Assembly: GCF_051401765.1 (NCBI RefSeq)
Contig: NW_027480423.1
Location: 14,322,001-14,386,000 of the forward strand
Direction of reading: 5' to 3'
DNA length: 64,000 bases
Origin: Calliopsis andreniformis
Taxonomy: Eukaryota; Arthropoda; Insecta; Hymenoptera; Andrenidae
Position 1 is the stretch's first letter. Every line of letters starts with the position of its first letter. A program made the translations under genes and the position numbers. Under the pieces are notes generated by a model. It saw nothing but the letters and a program-made list of their open reading frames with translations, had not been told where the DNA came from and did not search any database. This document shows positions 27,791 through 41,296 of the stretch, in pieces.

Positions 27791-28229
27791 ATTTCTACGT
27801 TCCGGGCAACATAGGCTTCCCTCTTGGACGTTGCCTCACATGATCGAATAGGTAGGGCCTTAGAAGTCAAAGCCAGAAGCAGAAAAAACAATAAAAATGC
27901 AACAGTTTTTCCATCGTATAGCATGAATAGTTGCAACCAGTGAGAAATTAATGATCATTTCGACGTTTCGGGCATCCTAGACTTAACTCTGAGGCATTGC
28001 TCCGCCAGGTCGAAGTGTTAGGGCCTTGGAATTCAACGCCAGAAGCATAAACTGCAAAACAAATTCAACAGTCTATCAATCGTGTAAAACGAATAATTGC
28101 AACCTTTGTGAAGGTTATGGTCATATCTACGTTCCGGACAACCTAGGCTTCACTGTAGGGTGTTGCTCCACCAGATCGAATAGTTAGGGCGTAAGAAGTC
28201 AACGCCAGAAACATAAAACGCAATATAAA

Positions 28230-29850
28230 CAACAGCTTTTCCATCGTATAAAACGAATAATTGCAATCAGTGTGAATGTTATGGTCATTTCTACTTTCCG
28301 AGCATCCTAGGCTTCACCCTAGGGCGTTGCTCCAACAGATTGAATAGTTAGGGCCTTAGAAGTCAACGCCCGAAGCATAAAATACAAAATAAATAGAACG
28401 GTTTTACCATTGTATAAAACGAATAATTGCTACGAGTGTAAAAGCTATGGTCATTTCTACGTTCCGGGCAACCTAGGCTTCACTCCAGGGCGTTGCTCCA
28501 CCAGATCGAATAGTTAGGTCCTTAGAAGTCAACGCCAGAAGCATAAAATACGATATAAATACAACAGCTTTTCCATCGTATAAAAGGAATAATTGCAAAC
28601 AGTGTGATAGTAGTGGTCATTTCTACGTTCCGGGTAACCTAGGTTTCACTATAGGGCGTTGCTCCACCAGATCGAATAGTTACGGCCTAAGAAGTCAACG
28701 CCAGAAGCATAAAATACGATAAAGATGCAACAGTTTTTCCATCGTATAAAACGAATAATTGCAATCAGTGTGAAAGTTATGGTCATTTCTACATTCCGAG
28801 CAACCGAGGCTTCACTCTAGGGCGCTGCTCCACCAGATCGAATAGTTAGGTCCTTAGAAATCAACGCCAGAAGCATAAAATACGATATAAATACAACAGC
28901 TGTTCCATCGTATAAAAGGAATAATTGCAAACAGTGTGAAGGTAATGGTCATTTCTACGTTCCGGGCAACCTAGGCTTCACTCTACGGCGTTGTTCCACC
29001 AGATCGAATAGTTAGGGCCTAAGAAGTCAACACCAGAAGAATAAAATACAATAAAAATGCAACAGACTTTCCAGCCTATAAGAGGAATAATTGCAACCCG
29101 TGTGAAAGTGATGGTCATTTCTACGTTCCAGGCAACCTAGGCTTCACTCTAGGGCGTTGTTCCACAAGATCGAATAGTTAGTGCCTAAGTAGACAACGCC
29201 AGAAACATAAAATACAATATAAATAGAACAGTCTTTCCATTGTATAAAGCGAATAATTGCTACCAGTGTGAAAGTTATGGTCATTTCTACGTTCCGCGCA
29301 ACCTGGGCTTTACTCTAGGGCGCTGTTCCACCAGATGGAATAGTTAGGGCCTAAGAAGTCAACGCCAGAAGCATAAAATACGATATAAATACAACAACTG
29401 TTCCATCGTATAAAACAAGTAATTGCAACCAGTGTGAAAGTTATGGTCATTTCAACGTTCCGGGCTACCTAGGCTTCACCCTAGGCCGTTGTTCCACCAG
29501 ATCGAATAGTTAGGGCCTAAGAAGTGAACGCCAGAAGCATAAAATGCAATAAAAATACAACAGTTTTTCCATCGTATAGCAGGAATAATTTGCAACCAGT
29601 GTGATAGTAGTGGTCATTTCTGCGTTCCGGGCAACCCAGGTTTCACTCCAGGGCGTTGCTCCACCAGATCGAATAGTTAGGTACCTAGAAGTCAACGCCC
29701 GAAGCATAAAATACGATATAAGTACAACAGCTTTTCCATCCTATAAAAGGAATAATTGCAAACAGTGTGAAAGTAATGGTCATTTCTACGTTCCGGGCAA
29801 CCTAGGCTTCACTCTAGGGCGTTGCTCCACCAGATCGAATAGTTAGGGCC
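28230..29850 (+). repeat. Source-like copy of the block that recurs through 47-64 kb
   Basis: About ten monomers carrying a recognisable series of variants: 'tttccgagcatcc', 'gaacggttttaccattg', 'gatagtagtggtc', 'attccgagcaaccgagg', 'aacagctgttcc', 'actctacggcg', 'ctataagagg', 'gtgcctaagtagac' and 'aaacaagtaattg'. The same series, with few changes, occurs at about 39.68-41.30, 47.32-48.97, 51.31-52.95, 54.63-56.10, 59.27-60.80 and 62.76-64.0 kb, and shortened at 49.57-50.29 and 57.45-57.99 kb. It is the most frequently copied segment in the window. Edges are approximate. Confidence 0.78.
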
Positions 29851-30213
29851 TTAGAAATCAACGCCAGAAGCATAAAATACGATATAAATACAACAGCTGT
29901 TCCATCGTATAAAAGGAATAATTGCAAACAGTGTGAAGGTAATGGTCATTTCTACGTTCCGGGCAACCTAGGCTTCACCCTAATGCGTTGCTACACCAGA
30001 TCGAATAGTTAGGGCCTTAGAAGTCATCGCCTGAAGCATACAATACAATAAAAATACAACAGTTTTACCATCGTATAACAGGAATAATTGCAACGATTGT
30101 GAAAGGTATGGTCATAACCACGTTCCCGGCAACCTAGGCTTCACTCTAGGGCGTTGCTCCACCAGATCGAATAGGTAGGGACTTAGAATTCAATGCCAGA
30201 AGCATTAAATGCA

Positions 30214-30226
30214 ATATATATATATA
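30214..30226. repeat. Short (AT)n tract inside one monomer
   Basis: The A/T-rich variable stretch of this monomer has become a 13-base alternating AT run, where the usual form is 'caatataaatacaac'. Monomer length is about unchanged. The same tract appears at 41663-41675 and 43987-43999 through the block duplications, so it arose once and was copied. Confidence 0.85.
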
Positions 30227-32969
30227 ACAGCTTTTCCATGTATAAAACGAATAATTGCTACCAGTGTGGAATAGTTGGTCATTTCTACGTTCCGGGCAAC
30301 CTAGGCTTCACCCTAGGGCGTTGTTCCACCAGATGGAATAGTTAGGGCCTAGGAAGTCAGCGCCAGAAGCATAAAATACGATATAAATACAACAGCTTTT
30401 CCATCGTATAAAACGAATAATGGTAACCAGTGTGAAAGTTATGGTCATTTGTACGTTCCGGGCAACCTAGGCTTCACTCTAGGGCGTTGCTCCACCAGAT
30501 CGAATAGTTGGGGCCTAAGAAGTCAACGCCAGAAGCATAAAATGCAATCTAAGTACAACAGTTTTTCCACCGAATAAAATGAATAATTGCATACATTGTG
30601 AAAGCAATGGTCATAACTACGTTCCGGGCAGCCTAGGCTTCACTCTAGGGCGTTGCTCCACCAGATCAAACAGTTAGGGTCTTAGAAGCCCACGCCCGAA
30701 GCATTAAATACAAAATAAATAGAACAGTTTTTCCATCGTATAAAACGAATAATTGCAACCAGTATGAAAGTTAACGTCATTTCTACTTCCCGGGCAACAT
30801 AGGCTTCACCCTAGGGCGTTGCTCCAACAGATTGAATAGTTAGGGCCTTAGAAGTCAACGCCCGAAGCATAAAAGGCAATAAAAATACAACAGTTCTTCC
30901 ATCGTATAACAGGATTAATTGCAACCAGTTTGAAAGTGATGGCCAATTCTACGTTCCGGGCAATCTAGGCTTCACTCTAGGGCGTTGCTCCACCAGATCG
31001 AATGGTTAGTGCCTTAGAAGTCAACGCCGGAAGCTTAAATACAATATAAATACAACAGTTATTCCATCGTATAAAACGAATAATTGCAACCAGTACGAAA
31101 CATATGGTCATTTCTACTTTCCGAACAACCTAGGCTTCACCCTAGGGCGTTGCACCAACAGATTGAATAGTTAGGGCCTTAGAAGTCAATGCCCGAAGCA
31201 TAAAATGAAATAAAAATACAATAGCTTTTCCATTGTATAGCAGGAATAATTGCAACAAGTGTGAAAGTGATGGTCATTTCCACGATCCGGGTAACCCAGG
31301 TTTCACTCTAGGGCATTACTCCACCACATCGAATAGCTACGGCCGTAGAAGTCAACGACTGAAGCATAAAATGCAATAAAAGTACAACAGCTTTTTCATC
31401 GTATAACAGGAATAATTGCAGCAAGCGTGAAGGTAATGGCCATTTCTACGTTCCGGGCACCCTAGGCATCACTCTTGGGCGTTGTTCCACCAAATGGAAC
31501 AGTGAGGGCCTAAGAAGTCAACGCCAGAAGCATAAAATACGATAAAGATGCAACAGTTGTTCCATCGTATAACAGGAATAACTGCAAACAGTGTGAAAGT
31601 ACAGGTCATTTCTACGTTCCTGGCAACCTAGGTTTCACTCTAGGGCGTTGCTCCACCAAATCGAATAGCTAGGGCCTTAGAAGTCAACGCCAGAAGCATA
31701 AAATACAATAAAGATGCAAAAGTTTTTCCATCGTATAACAGGAATAACTGCAAACAGTATGAAAGCACTTGTCATTTCTACGTACCGGGTAACCTAGGTT
31801 TCACCCTAGGGCGTTGTTCCACCAGATCGAATAGTTAGGGCCTAAGAAGTGAACGCCAGAAGCATAAAATACAATATAAATACAACAGCTTTTCCATTGT
31901 ATAACAGGAATAATTGCAACCAGTGTGAAAGTGATGGTCATTTCTACGATCCGGGTAACCCAGGTTTCTCTCTAGGGCATTACTCCACCACATCGAATAG
32001 CTACGGCCGTAGAAGTCAACGACTGAAGCATAAAATGCAATAAAAGTACAACAGTTTTTTCATCTTATAACAGGAACAATTGCAGCAAGCGTGAAGGTAA
32101 TGGTCATTTCTACGTTCCGGGCACCCTAGGCATCACTCTTGGGCGTTGTTCCACCAGATGGAATAGTTAGGGCCTAAGAAGCCAACGCCAGAAGCATAAA
32201 ATACGATATAAATGCAACAGCTTTTCCATCGTAGAAAACGAATAATGGCAACCGGTGTGATAGTTATGGTCATTTCCACGTTCCGAGCAACTTCGGCTTC
32301 ACTCTAGGGACTTGCTCCACCAGATCGAATGGTTAGTGCCTTAGATGTCAACGCCACATGCATAAAATACAATAATGGTGCAACAGTTTTTCCATCGTAT
32401 AACAGGAATAATTGCAACCAGTGTGAAGGTAACGGTATGTTCTACGTTCCGGGCAACCTAGGCTTCACTCTAGAGCGTTGCTCCACCAGATCGAATAGTT
32501 AGGGCCTTAGAAGTCAACGCCCGAAGCATAAAATGCAAAATAAATAGAACAGTTGTTCCATTGTATAAAACGAATAACAGCAACCAGTGTGAAAGTACTG
32601 GTCATTTCTATGTTCCGGGCAACCTAGGCTTCACTCTAGGGCATTGCTCCACCAGATCGAATAATTAGGGCCTTAGAAGTCAACGCCCGAAGCATAAAAC
32701 GCAATAAAGGTGCAACAGTTTTTCCATCGTTTAACAGGAATAACTGCAACCAGTTTGAATGTACTGGTCATTTCTACGTTCCGGATAACCTAGGTTTCAC
32801 TCTAGGGCGTTGCTCTACCAGATCGAATAGCTAGGGATTTAGAATTCAACGCCAGAAGGATAAAATACGATATAAGTACAACAGTTATTCCATCGTATAA
32901 AATGAATAGTTGCAAACATTGTAAAAGTAATGGTCATTTCTACGTTCCGGGCAACCTAGGCGTCACTCT

Positions 32970-33301
32970 AGGGCGTTGCTCCACCACATCTAATAGCTAC
33001 GGCCTTAGAAGTCAATTCCAGAGGCGTAAAATACAATATAAATACAACAGCTTTTCCATCGTACAAAATGAATAATAGCAAACAGTGTGAAAGTAATTGT
33101 CATTTCTACGTTCCGGGCAACCTAGGCGTCACTCTAGGGCGTTGCTCCACCACATCTAATAGCTACGGCCTTAGAAGTCAATTCCAGAGGCGTAAAATAC
33201 AATATAAATACAACAGCTTTTCCATCGTACAAAATGAATAATAGCAAACAGTGTGAAAGTAATTGTCATTTCTACGTTCCGGGCAACCTAGGCTTCACTC
33301 C
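32970..33301 (+). repeat. Duplicated single monomer (two adjacent identical copies)
   Basis: Seen: two consecutive 166-bp units carry the same rare variants, 'gtcaattccagaggcg' at 33011 and 33177, each followed by 'ccatcgtacaaaatg', 'aatagcaaacag' and 'gtaattgtcatttc'. Adjacent monomers elsewhere differ at many positions, so this is a fresh one-monomer tandem duplication. In the other 69-monomer copy the unit is present once (from about 46743). The second copy also contains the junction to copy 2 of the block, at 33265-33299. Confidence 0.85.
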
Positions 33302-36300
33302 AGGACGATGCTCCACCAGATCGAATAGTTAGGGACTAAGAAGTCAACGCCAGAAGCATAAAATACAATAAAGATGCAACAGTTGTTCCATCGTATAACA
33401 GGGATAACTGCAAACAGTGTGAAAGTACAGGTCATTTCTACGTTCCGGGTAATCCAGGTTTCACTCTAGGGCGTTACTCCACCAGATGGAATAGCTAGGG
33501 ACTTAGAATTCAACGCCAGAAGAATAAAATACAATCTAAGTACAGCAGCTTTTCCACCGAATAAAATGAATAGTTGCATACATTGTGAAAGCAACGGTCA
33601 TTTCTGCGTTCCGGGCAACCTAGGCTTCACTCTGGGGCGTTGCCCCACCAGATCGAATAGCTAGGGACTTAGAATTCAATGCCAGAAGCATAAAATACAA
33701 AATAAATAGAACAGTTCTTCCATGTATAAAACGAATAATTGATACCACTGTGAAAGTTATGGTCATTTCTACGTTCCGGGCAACCGAGGCTTCACTCCAG
33801 GGCGTTGTTCCACCAGATGGAATAGTTAGGGCCTAAGAAGTCAACGCCAGAAGCATAAAATACGATATAAATACTACAGCTTTTCCATCGTATGTAACGA
33901 ATAATTGCTACCAGTGTGAAAGTTATGGTCATTTCTACGTTCCTGGCAACCGAGGCTTCACCCTAGGGCGTTGTTCCACCAGATGGAGTAGTTAGGGCCT
34001 AAGAAGTCAGCGCAAGAAGCATAAAATACGATATAAATACAACAGCTTTTCCATCGTATAAAATGAATAATTGCAACCTGTGTGAAGGTTATGGTCATAT
34101 CTTCGGTCCGTGCAACCTAGGCTTCACTGTAGGCTGTTGCTCTACCAGATCGAATAGGTAGGGCCATGGAAGTCAACGCCCAAGCATAAAATACAATAAA
34201 TATACAAGAGTTTTTCCATCGTATAACAGGAATTATTGCAACCAGTGTGAAAGTGATGGTCATTTCTACGTTCCGGGCAACCTAGGCTTCACTCTGGGGC
34301 GTTGTTCCAACAGATCGAATAATTAGGGCCTAAGAAGTCAACGCCAGAAGTATAAAATACAATATAAACATAACAGTTTTTCCATTGTATAAAACAAATA
34401 ATAGCAACCAGTGTGAAAGCTATGGTCATTTCTACGTTCCGGGCAACCTAGGCTTCCGTCTAGGCCGTTGTTCCACCCGTTCGAATAGTTAGGACCTTAG
34501 AAGTCAACGCCCGAAGCATAAAATACAAAATAAATAGAACAGCTGTTCCATGTATAAAACGAATAATTGTTTCCAGTGTGAAAGTTATGATCATTTCTAC
34601 GTTCCGGGCAACCTAGGCTTCACCGTAGGGCGTTGTCCCACCAGATGGAATAGTTGGGGCCTAAGAAGTCAACGCCAGAAGGATAAAATACAACATAAAT
34701 ACAACAGTTTTTCCATCGTATAGAATGAATAATTGCAACCAGTGTGAAAGTTATAGCCATTTCTACATTTCGAGCAACCTAGGCTTCACTCTAGGGCGTT
34801 GTTCCACCAGATCGAATAGTTAGGGCCTGAGAAGTGAACGCCAGAAGCATAAAACACAATATAAATACAACAGTTTTTCCATCGTATAAAACGAATAATT
34901 GCAACCAGTGTGAAAGTTATGGTCACTTCTACGTTCCGGGCAACCTAGGCTACACTCTAGGGCGTTGCTCCACCAGATCGATCAGTTAGGGCTTTAGTAG
35001 TCAACGACCGAAGCATAAAATACAATAAAGATGCAACAGTTTTTCCATCGAATAAGAGGAATAACTGCAAACAGTGTGAAACTACTGGTCATTTCTACGT
35101 TCCGTGTAACCTAGGTTTCATTCTAGGGCGTAGCTCCACCAGATCGAATAGTTAGGGCCTTAGAACTCAACGGCCGAAGCATAAAATACAAAATAAATGG
35201 AACAGTTTTTCCATCGAATGACAGGAATAACTGCAAACAGCGTGAAACTACTGGTCACTTCTACGTTCCGGGTAACCGAGGTTTCACTCTAGGGCGTAGC
35301 TCCACCAGGTCTAATAGCTAGGGACTTAGAATTCAACGCCAGATGGATAAAATACAATATAAGTACAACAGTTTTTCCATCGTATAAAATGAATGATTGC
35401 TAACATTGTGAAAGTAATGGTCATTTCTACGTTCCCGGCAACCTAGCCGTCACTCTAAGACGTTGCTCCACCACATCTAATAGCTACGGCCTTAGAAGTC
35501 AACGCCAGAAGCGTAAAGTACAATATAAATACAACAGCTTTTCCATCGTATAAATTGAATAATTGCAACCAGTGTGAAAGTAATGGTCATTTCTACGATC
35601 CGGGCAACCTAGGCTTCACTCTAGGGCATTGCTCCACCATATCGAATAGCTAGGGACTTAGAATTAAACGCCAGAAGCATAAAATACAATAAAAATACAA
35701 CAGTTTTTCCATTGTATAACAGGAATAATTGCAACGAGTGTGAAAGTAATGGTTATTTCTACGTTCCGGGCAACCTAGGTTTCACTCTCGGGCGTTGCTC
35801 CACCAGCTCGAGTAGCTAGGGCCTCAGAAGTCTACGCTTGAAGCATGGAATACGATATAAATACAACACCTTTTCCATCGTATAACAGGAATAATTGCAA
35901 CCAGTGTGAAGGTAAAGGTATGTCCTACGCTCCGGGCAACCTAGGCTTCACTCCAGGGCGTTGCTCCACCAGATCGTATAGTTAGGGCCTTAGAAGTCAA
36001 CGCCAGAAGCATAAAATACAATAAATATACAAGAGTTTTTCCATCGTATAACAGGAATAATTGCAACCAGTGTGAATGTGGTGGTCATTTCTACGTTCCG
36101 GGCAACCTAGGCTTCACCCTAGGGCGTTGCTCCACCACAACTAATTGCTACGGCCATAGAAGTCAACGACAGAAGCATAAAATACGATATAAATACAACA
36201 GCTTTTCCATCGTATAAGAGGAATAATTGCTGCCAGTGTGAAAGTTATGTTTATTTCTACGTTCCGGGCAACCTAGGCTTAACTGTAGGGTGTTGCTCGA

Positions 36301-39300
36301 ACAGATCGAATAGGTAGGGCCATAGAAGTCAACGCCCAGAGAACAAAACACAACAAATATACAAGAGTTTTTCCATCGTATAACAGGAATAATTGCAACC
36401 AGTGTGAAAGTGATGATCATTTCTACGTTCCGGGCAACCTAGGCTTCACCGTAGGGCATTGTCCCTCCAGATGGACTAGTTGGGGCCTAAGAAGTCAACG
36501 CCAGAAGGATAAAATACAACATAAATACAACAGTTTTTCCATCGTATAGAATGAATAATTGCAACCAGTGTGAAAGTTATAGCCATTTCTACATTTCGAG
36601 CAACCTAGGCTTCACTCTAGGGCGTTGTTCCACCAGATCGAATAGTTAGGGCCTGAGAAGTGAACGCCAGAAGCATAAAACACAATATAAATACAACAGT
36701 TTTTCCATCGTATAAAACGAATAATTGCAACCAGTGTGAAAGTTATGGTAATTTCTGCGTTCCGGGCAACCTAGGCTTCACCCAAAGGCGTTGCTCCAAC
36801 AGATTGAATAGTTAGGGCCTTAGAAGTCAATGCCCGAAGCATAAAATGCAATAAATATACAACAGTTTTTCCATCGTATAGCAGGAATAATTTGAAACCA
36901 GTGTGATAGTAGTGGTCATTTCTACGTTCCGGGCTACCTAGGTTTCTCTCCAGGGCGTTGCTCCACAAGATCGAATAGTTACGGCCTCAGAAGTCAACGC
37001 CAGAAGCATAAAATACGATAAAGATGCAACAGTTTTTCCATCGTATAAAACGAATAATTGCAACCAGTGTGAAAGTTATGGTCATTTCTACATTCCGAGC
37101 AATCTAGCCGTCACTATAGGGCGTTGCTCCAGCAGATCGAATAGTTAGGTCCTTAGAAGTCAACGCCAGAAGCATAAAATACGATATAAATACAACAGCT
37201 TTTCCATAGTATAAAAGGAATAATTGCAAACAGTGTGAAAGTAATGGTCATTTCTACGTTCCGGGCAACCTAGGCTTCACTCTACGGCGTTGTTCCACCA
37301 GATCGAATAGTTAGGGCCTAAGAAGTCAACACCAGAAGACTAAAATACAAAATAAACACAACAGCCTTTACACCGTATAAAATGAATTATTGCAAACAGT
37401 ATGAAAGTACTGGTCATTTCTACGTTCCGGGTAACCTAGGTTTCACTCTAGGGCGTTGCTCCACCAGACCAATCAGTTAGGGCCTTAGAAGTCAACGCCC
37501 GAAGCATAAAATGCAAAATAAATAGAACAGTTTTTCCATTGTATAAAACGAATAATTGCTACCAGTGTAAAAGTTATGGTCATATCTACGTTCCGGGCAA
37601 CCTAGGCTTCACCCTAGGGCGTTGCTCCACCAGATCAAACAGTTAGGGCCTTAGATGTCAACGCCAGAAGCATAAAACACAATAAAGGTGCAACAGTTTT
37701 TCAATCGTATAACAGGTATAACTGCAACCAGTGTGAAAGTACTGGTCATTTCTACGTTCCGGGTAACCTAGGTTTCACTCTAGGGAGTTGCTCCACTAGA
37801 TTGAATAGCTAGGGACTTAGAATTCAACGCCATAAGAATAAAATACAATATAAGTACAACAGTTTTTCCATCGTATAAAATGAATAATTGCAACCAGTGT
37901 GAAAGTTATGGTCATTTCTACATTTCGAGCAACCTAGGCTTCACTCTAGGGCGTTGCTTCATCTGATCGAATAGATATGGCCTTAGAAGTCAACGCTAGA
38001 AGCAAAATATACAATAAAGATGCAACAGTTTTTCCATCGTATAACAGGAATAACTGCAAACAGTGTGAAACTACTGGTCATTTCTACGTTCCGGGTAACC
38101 TAGGTTTCAGTCTAGGGCGTTGCTCTACCAGATCGAATAGCTAGGGACTTAGAATTCAACGCCATAAGAATAAAATACAATATAAATATAACAGTTTTTC
38201 CATCGCATAAAACGAATATTAGCAACTAGAGTGAAAGTTATGGTCATTTCAACGTTCCGGGCAATCTAGGCTTCACACTAGGGCGTTGCTCCTCCAGATC
38301 AATCAGTTAGGGCATTAGAAGTCAACGCCCGAAGCATAAAATGCAAAATAAATAGAACAGTTTTTCCATTGTATAAAACGAATAATTGCTACCAGTGTAA
38401 AAGATATGGTCATATCTACGTTCCGGGCAACCTAGGCTTCACCCTAGGGCGTTGTTCCACCCGATCGAATAGTTAGGACCTTAGAAGTCAACGCCCGAAG
38501 CATAAAATACAAAGTAAATAGAACAGCTGTTCCATGTATAAAACGAATAATTGTTTCCAGTGTGAAAGTTATGATCATTTCTACGTTCCGGGCAACCTAG
38601 GCTTCACCGTAGGGCGTTGTCCCACCAGATGGAACAGTTGGGGCCTAAGAAGTCAACGCCAGAAGCATAAAATACGTTTAAATACAACAGCTTTTCCATC
38701 GTATAAAACGAATAATGGCAACCAGTGTGAAAGTTATGGTCATTTCTACGTTCCGGGCAACCTAGGCTTCACTCTAGGACGTTGCTCCACCTGATCGAAT
38801 AGTTAGGGCCTTAGAAGTCATCGCCTGAAGCATACAATACAATAAAAATACAACAGTTTTACCATCGTATAAAAGGAATAATTGCAACGATTGTGAAAGA
38901 TATGGTCATAACCACGTTCCGGGCAACCTAGGCTTCACTCTTGGACGTTGCCCCACCAGATCGAATAGCTAGCACCTTAGAATTCAAATACAGAAGCAGA
39001 AAATACAATAAATATGCAACAGTTCTTCAATCGTACAGCATGAATAATTGCAACCAGTGTGAAAGTAACGATCATTTCGACGTTTCGGGCATCCTAGACT
39101 TAACTCTGAGGCATTGCTCCACAAGATCGAATAGTTAGGGCCTAAGAAGTCAACGCCAGAAGCATAAAATACAATATAAATACAATAGCTTTTCCATCGT
39201 ATAAAACGAATAATTGCACCCAGTGTGAAAGTTATGGTCATTTCTACGTTCCGGGCAACATAGGCTTCCCTCTTGGACGTTGCCTCACATGATCGAATAG

Positions 39301-41296
39301 GTAGGGCCTTAGAAGTCAAAGCCAGAAGCAGAAAAAACAATAAAAATGCAACAGTTTTTCCATCGTATAGCATGAATAGTTGCAACCAGTGAGAAATTAA
39401 TGATCATTTCGACGTTTCGGGCATCCTAGACTTAACTCTGAGGCATTGCTCCGCCAGGTCGAAGTGTTAGGGCCTTGGAATTCAACGCCAGAAGCATAAA
39501 CTGCAAAACAAATTCAACAGTCTATCAATCGTGTAAAACGAATAATTGCAACCTTTGTGAAGGTTATGGTCATATCTACGTTCCGGACAACCTAGGCTTC
39601 ACTGTAGGGTGTTGCTCCACCAGATCGAATAGTTAGGGCGTAAGAAGTCAACGCCAGAAACATAAAACGCAATATAAACAACAGCTTTTCCATCGTATAA
39701 AACGAATAATTGCAATCAGTGTGAATGTTATGGTCATTTCTACTTTCCGAGCATCCTAGGCTTCACCCTAGGGCGTTGCTCCAACAGATTGAATAGTTAG
39801 GGCCTTAGAAGTCAACGCCCGAAGCATAAAATACAAAATAAATAGAACGGTTTTACCATTGTATAAAACGAATAATTGCTACGAGTGTAAAAGCTATGGT
39901 CATTTCTACGTTCCGGGCAACCTAGGCTTCACTCCAGGGCGTTGCTCCACCAGATCGAATAGTTAGGTCCTTAGAAGTCAACGCCAGAAGCATAAAATAC
40001 GATATAAATACAACAGCTTTTCCATCGTATAAAAGGAATAATTGCAAACAGTGTGATAGTAGTGGTCATTTCTACGTTCCGGGTAACCTAGGTTTCACTC
40101 TAGGGCGTTGCTCCACCAGATCGAATAGTTACGGCCTAAGAAGTCAACGCCAGAAGCATAAAATACGATAAAGATGCAACAGTTTTTCCATCGTATAAAA
40201 CGAATAATTGCAATCAGTGTGAAAGTTATGGTCATTTCTACATTCCGAGCAACCGAGGCTTCACTCTAGGGCGCTGCTCCACCAGATCGAATAGTTAGGT
40301 CCTTAGAAATCAACGCCAGAAGCATAAAATACGATATAAATACAACAGCTGTTCCATCGTATAAAAGGAATAATTGCAAACAGTGTGAAGGTAATGGTCA
40401 TTTCTACGTTCCGGGCAACCTAGGCTTCACTCTACGGCGTTGTTCCACCAGATCGAATAGTTAGGGCCTAAGAAGTCAACACCAGAAGAATAAAATACAA
40501 TAAAAATGCAACAGACTTTCCAGCCTATAAGAGGAATAATTGCAACCCGTGTGAAAGTGATGGTCATTTCTACGTTCCAGGCAACCTAGGCTTCACTCTA
40601 GGGCGTTGTTCCACAAGATCGAATAGTTAGTGCCTAAGTAGACAACGCCAGAAACATAAAATACAATATAAATAGAACAGTCTTTCCATTGTATAAAGCG
40701 AATAATTGCTACCAGTGTGAAAGTTATGGTCATTTCTACGTTCCGCGCAACCTGGGCTTTACTCTAGGGCGCTGTTCCACCAGATGGAATAGTTAGGGCC
40801 TAAGAAGTCAACGCCAGAAGCATAAAATACGATATAAATACAACAACTGTTCCATCGTATAAAACAAGTAATTGCAACCAGTGTGAAAGTTATGGTCATT
40901 TCAACGTTCCGGGCTACCTAGGCTTCACCCTAGGCCGTTGTTCCACCAGATCGAATAGTTAGGGCCTAAGAAGTGAACGCCAGAAGCATAAAATGCAATA
41001 AAAATACAACAGTTTTTCCATCGTATAGCAGGAATAATTTGCAACCAGTGTGATAGTAGTGGTCATTTCTGCGTTCCGGGCAACCCAGGTTTCACTCCAG
41101 GGCGTTGCTCCACCAGATCGAATAGTTAGGTCCCTAGAAGTCAACGCCCGAAGCATAAAATACGATATAAGTACAACAGCTTTTCCATCCTATAAAAGGA
41201 ATAATTGCAAACAGTGTGAAAGTAATGGTCATTTCTACGTTCCGGGCAACCTAGGCTTCACTCTAGGGCGTTGCTCCACCAGATCGAATAGTTAGG

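Larger units (their letters stand above)
21816..33264 (+). repeat. 69-monomer (11,449-bp) tandem block, copy 1
   Basis: Seen: the sequence from 21816 reappears from 33265, and markers throughout repeat at +11449 (22.1, 24.7, 27.1, 29.5 and 31.8 kb). 69 x 166 is 11,454, so the 5-bp shortfall comes from small indels inside monomers. Three base differences from copy 2 were noticed: 'gcaactg' versus 'gcaacag' at 23589, 'actatagg' versus 'actctagg' at 28650, and 'gtacctag' versus 'gtccctag' at 29681. Identity is therefore well above 99%. Internally, 23.03-27.79 kb is a permuted version of 6.87-12.36 kb. Inferred: one recent duplication of a large, already complex segment. Confidence 0.9.

Noticed and set aside
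27535..27936. The longest open reading frame (133 codons, minus strand) and about 35 others of 60-95 codons on both strands
   Set aside because: All are frames that happen to stay open across one to two and a half monomers. The same peptides recur wherever the same monomers recur. 166 is not divisible by 3, so frames shift in every monomer. On the plus strand the conserved frame ends in the TAG of 'gaatagttag'. No start context, codon bias or domain supports a gene.
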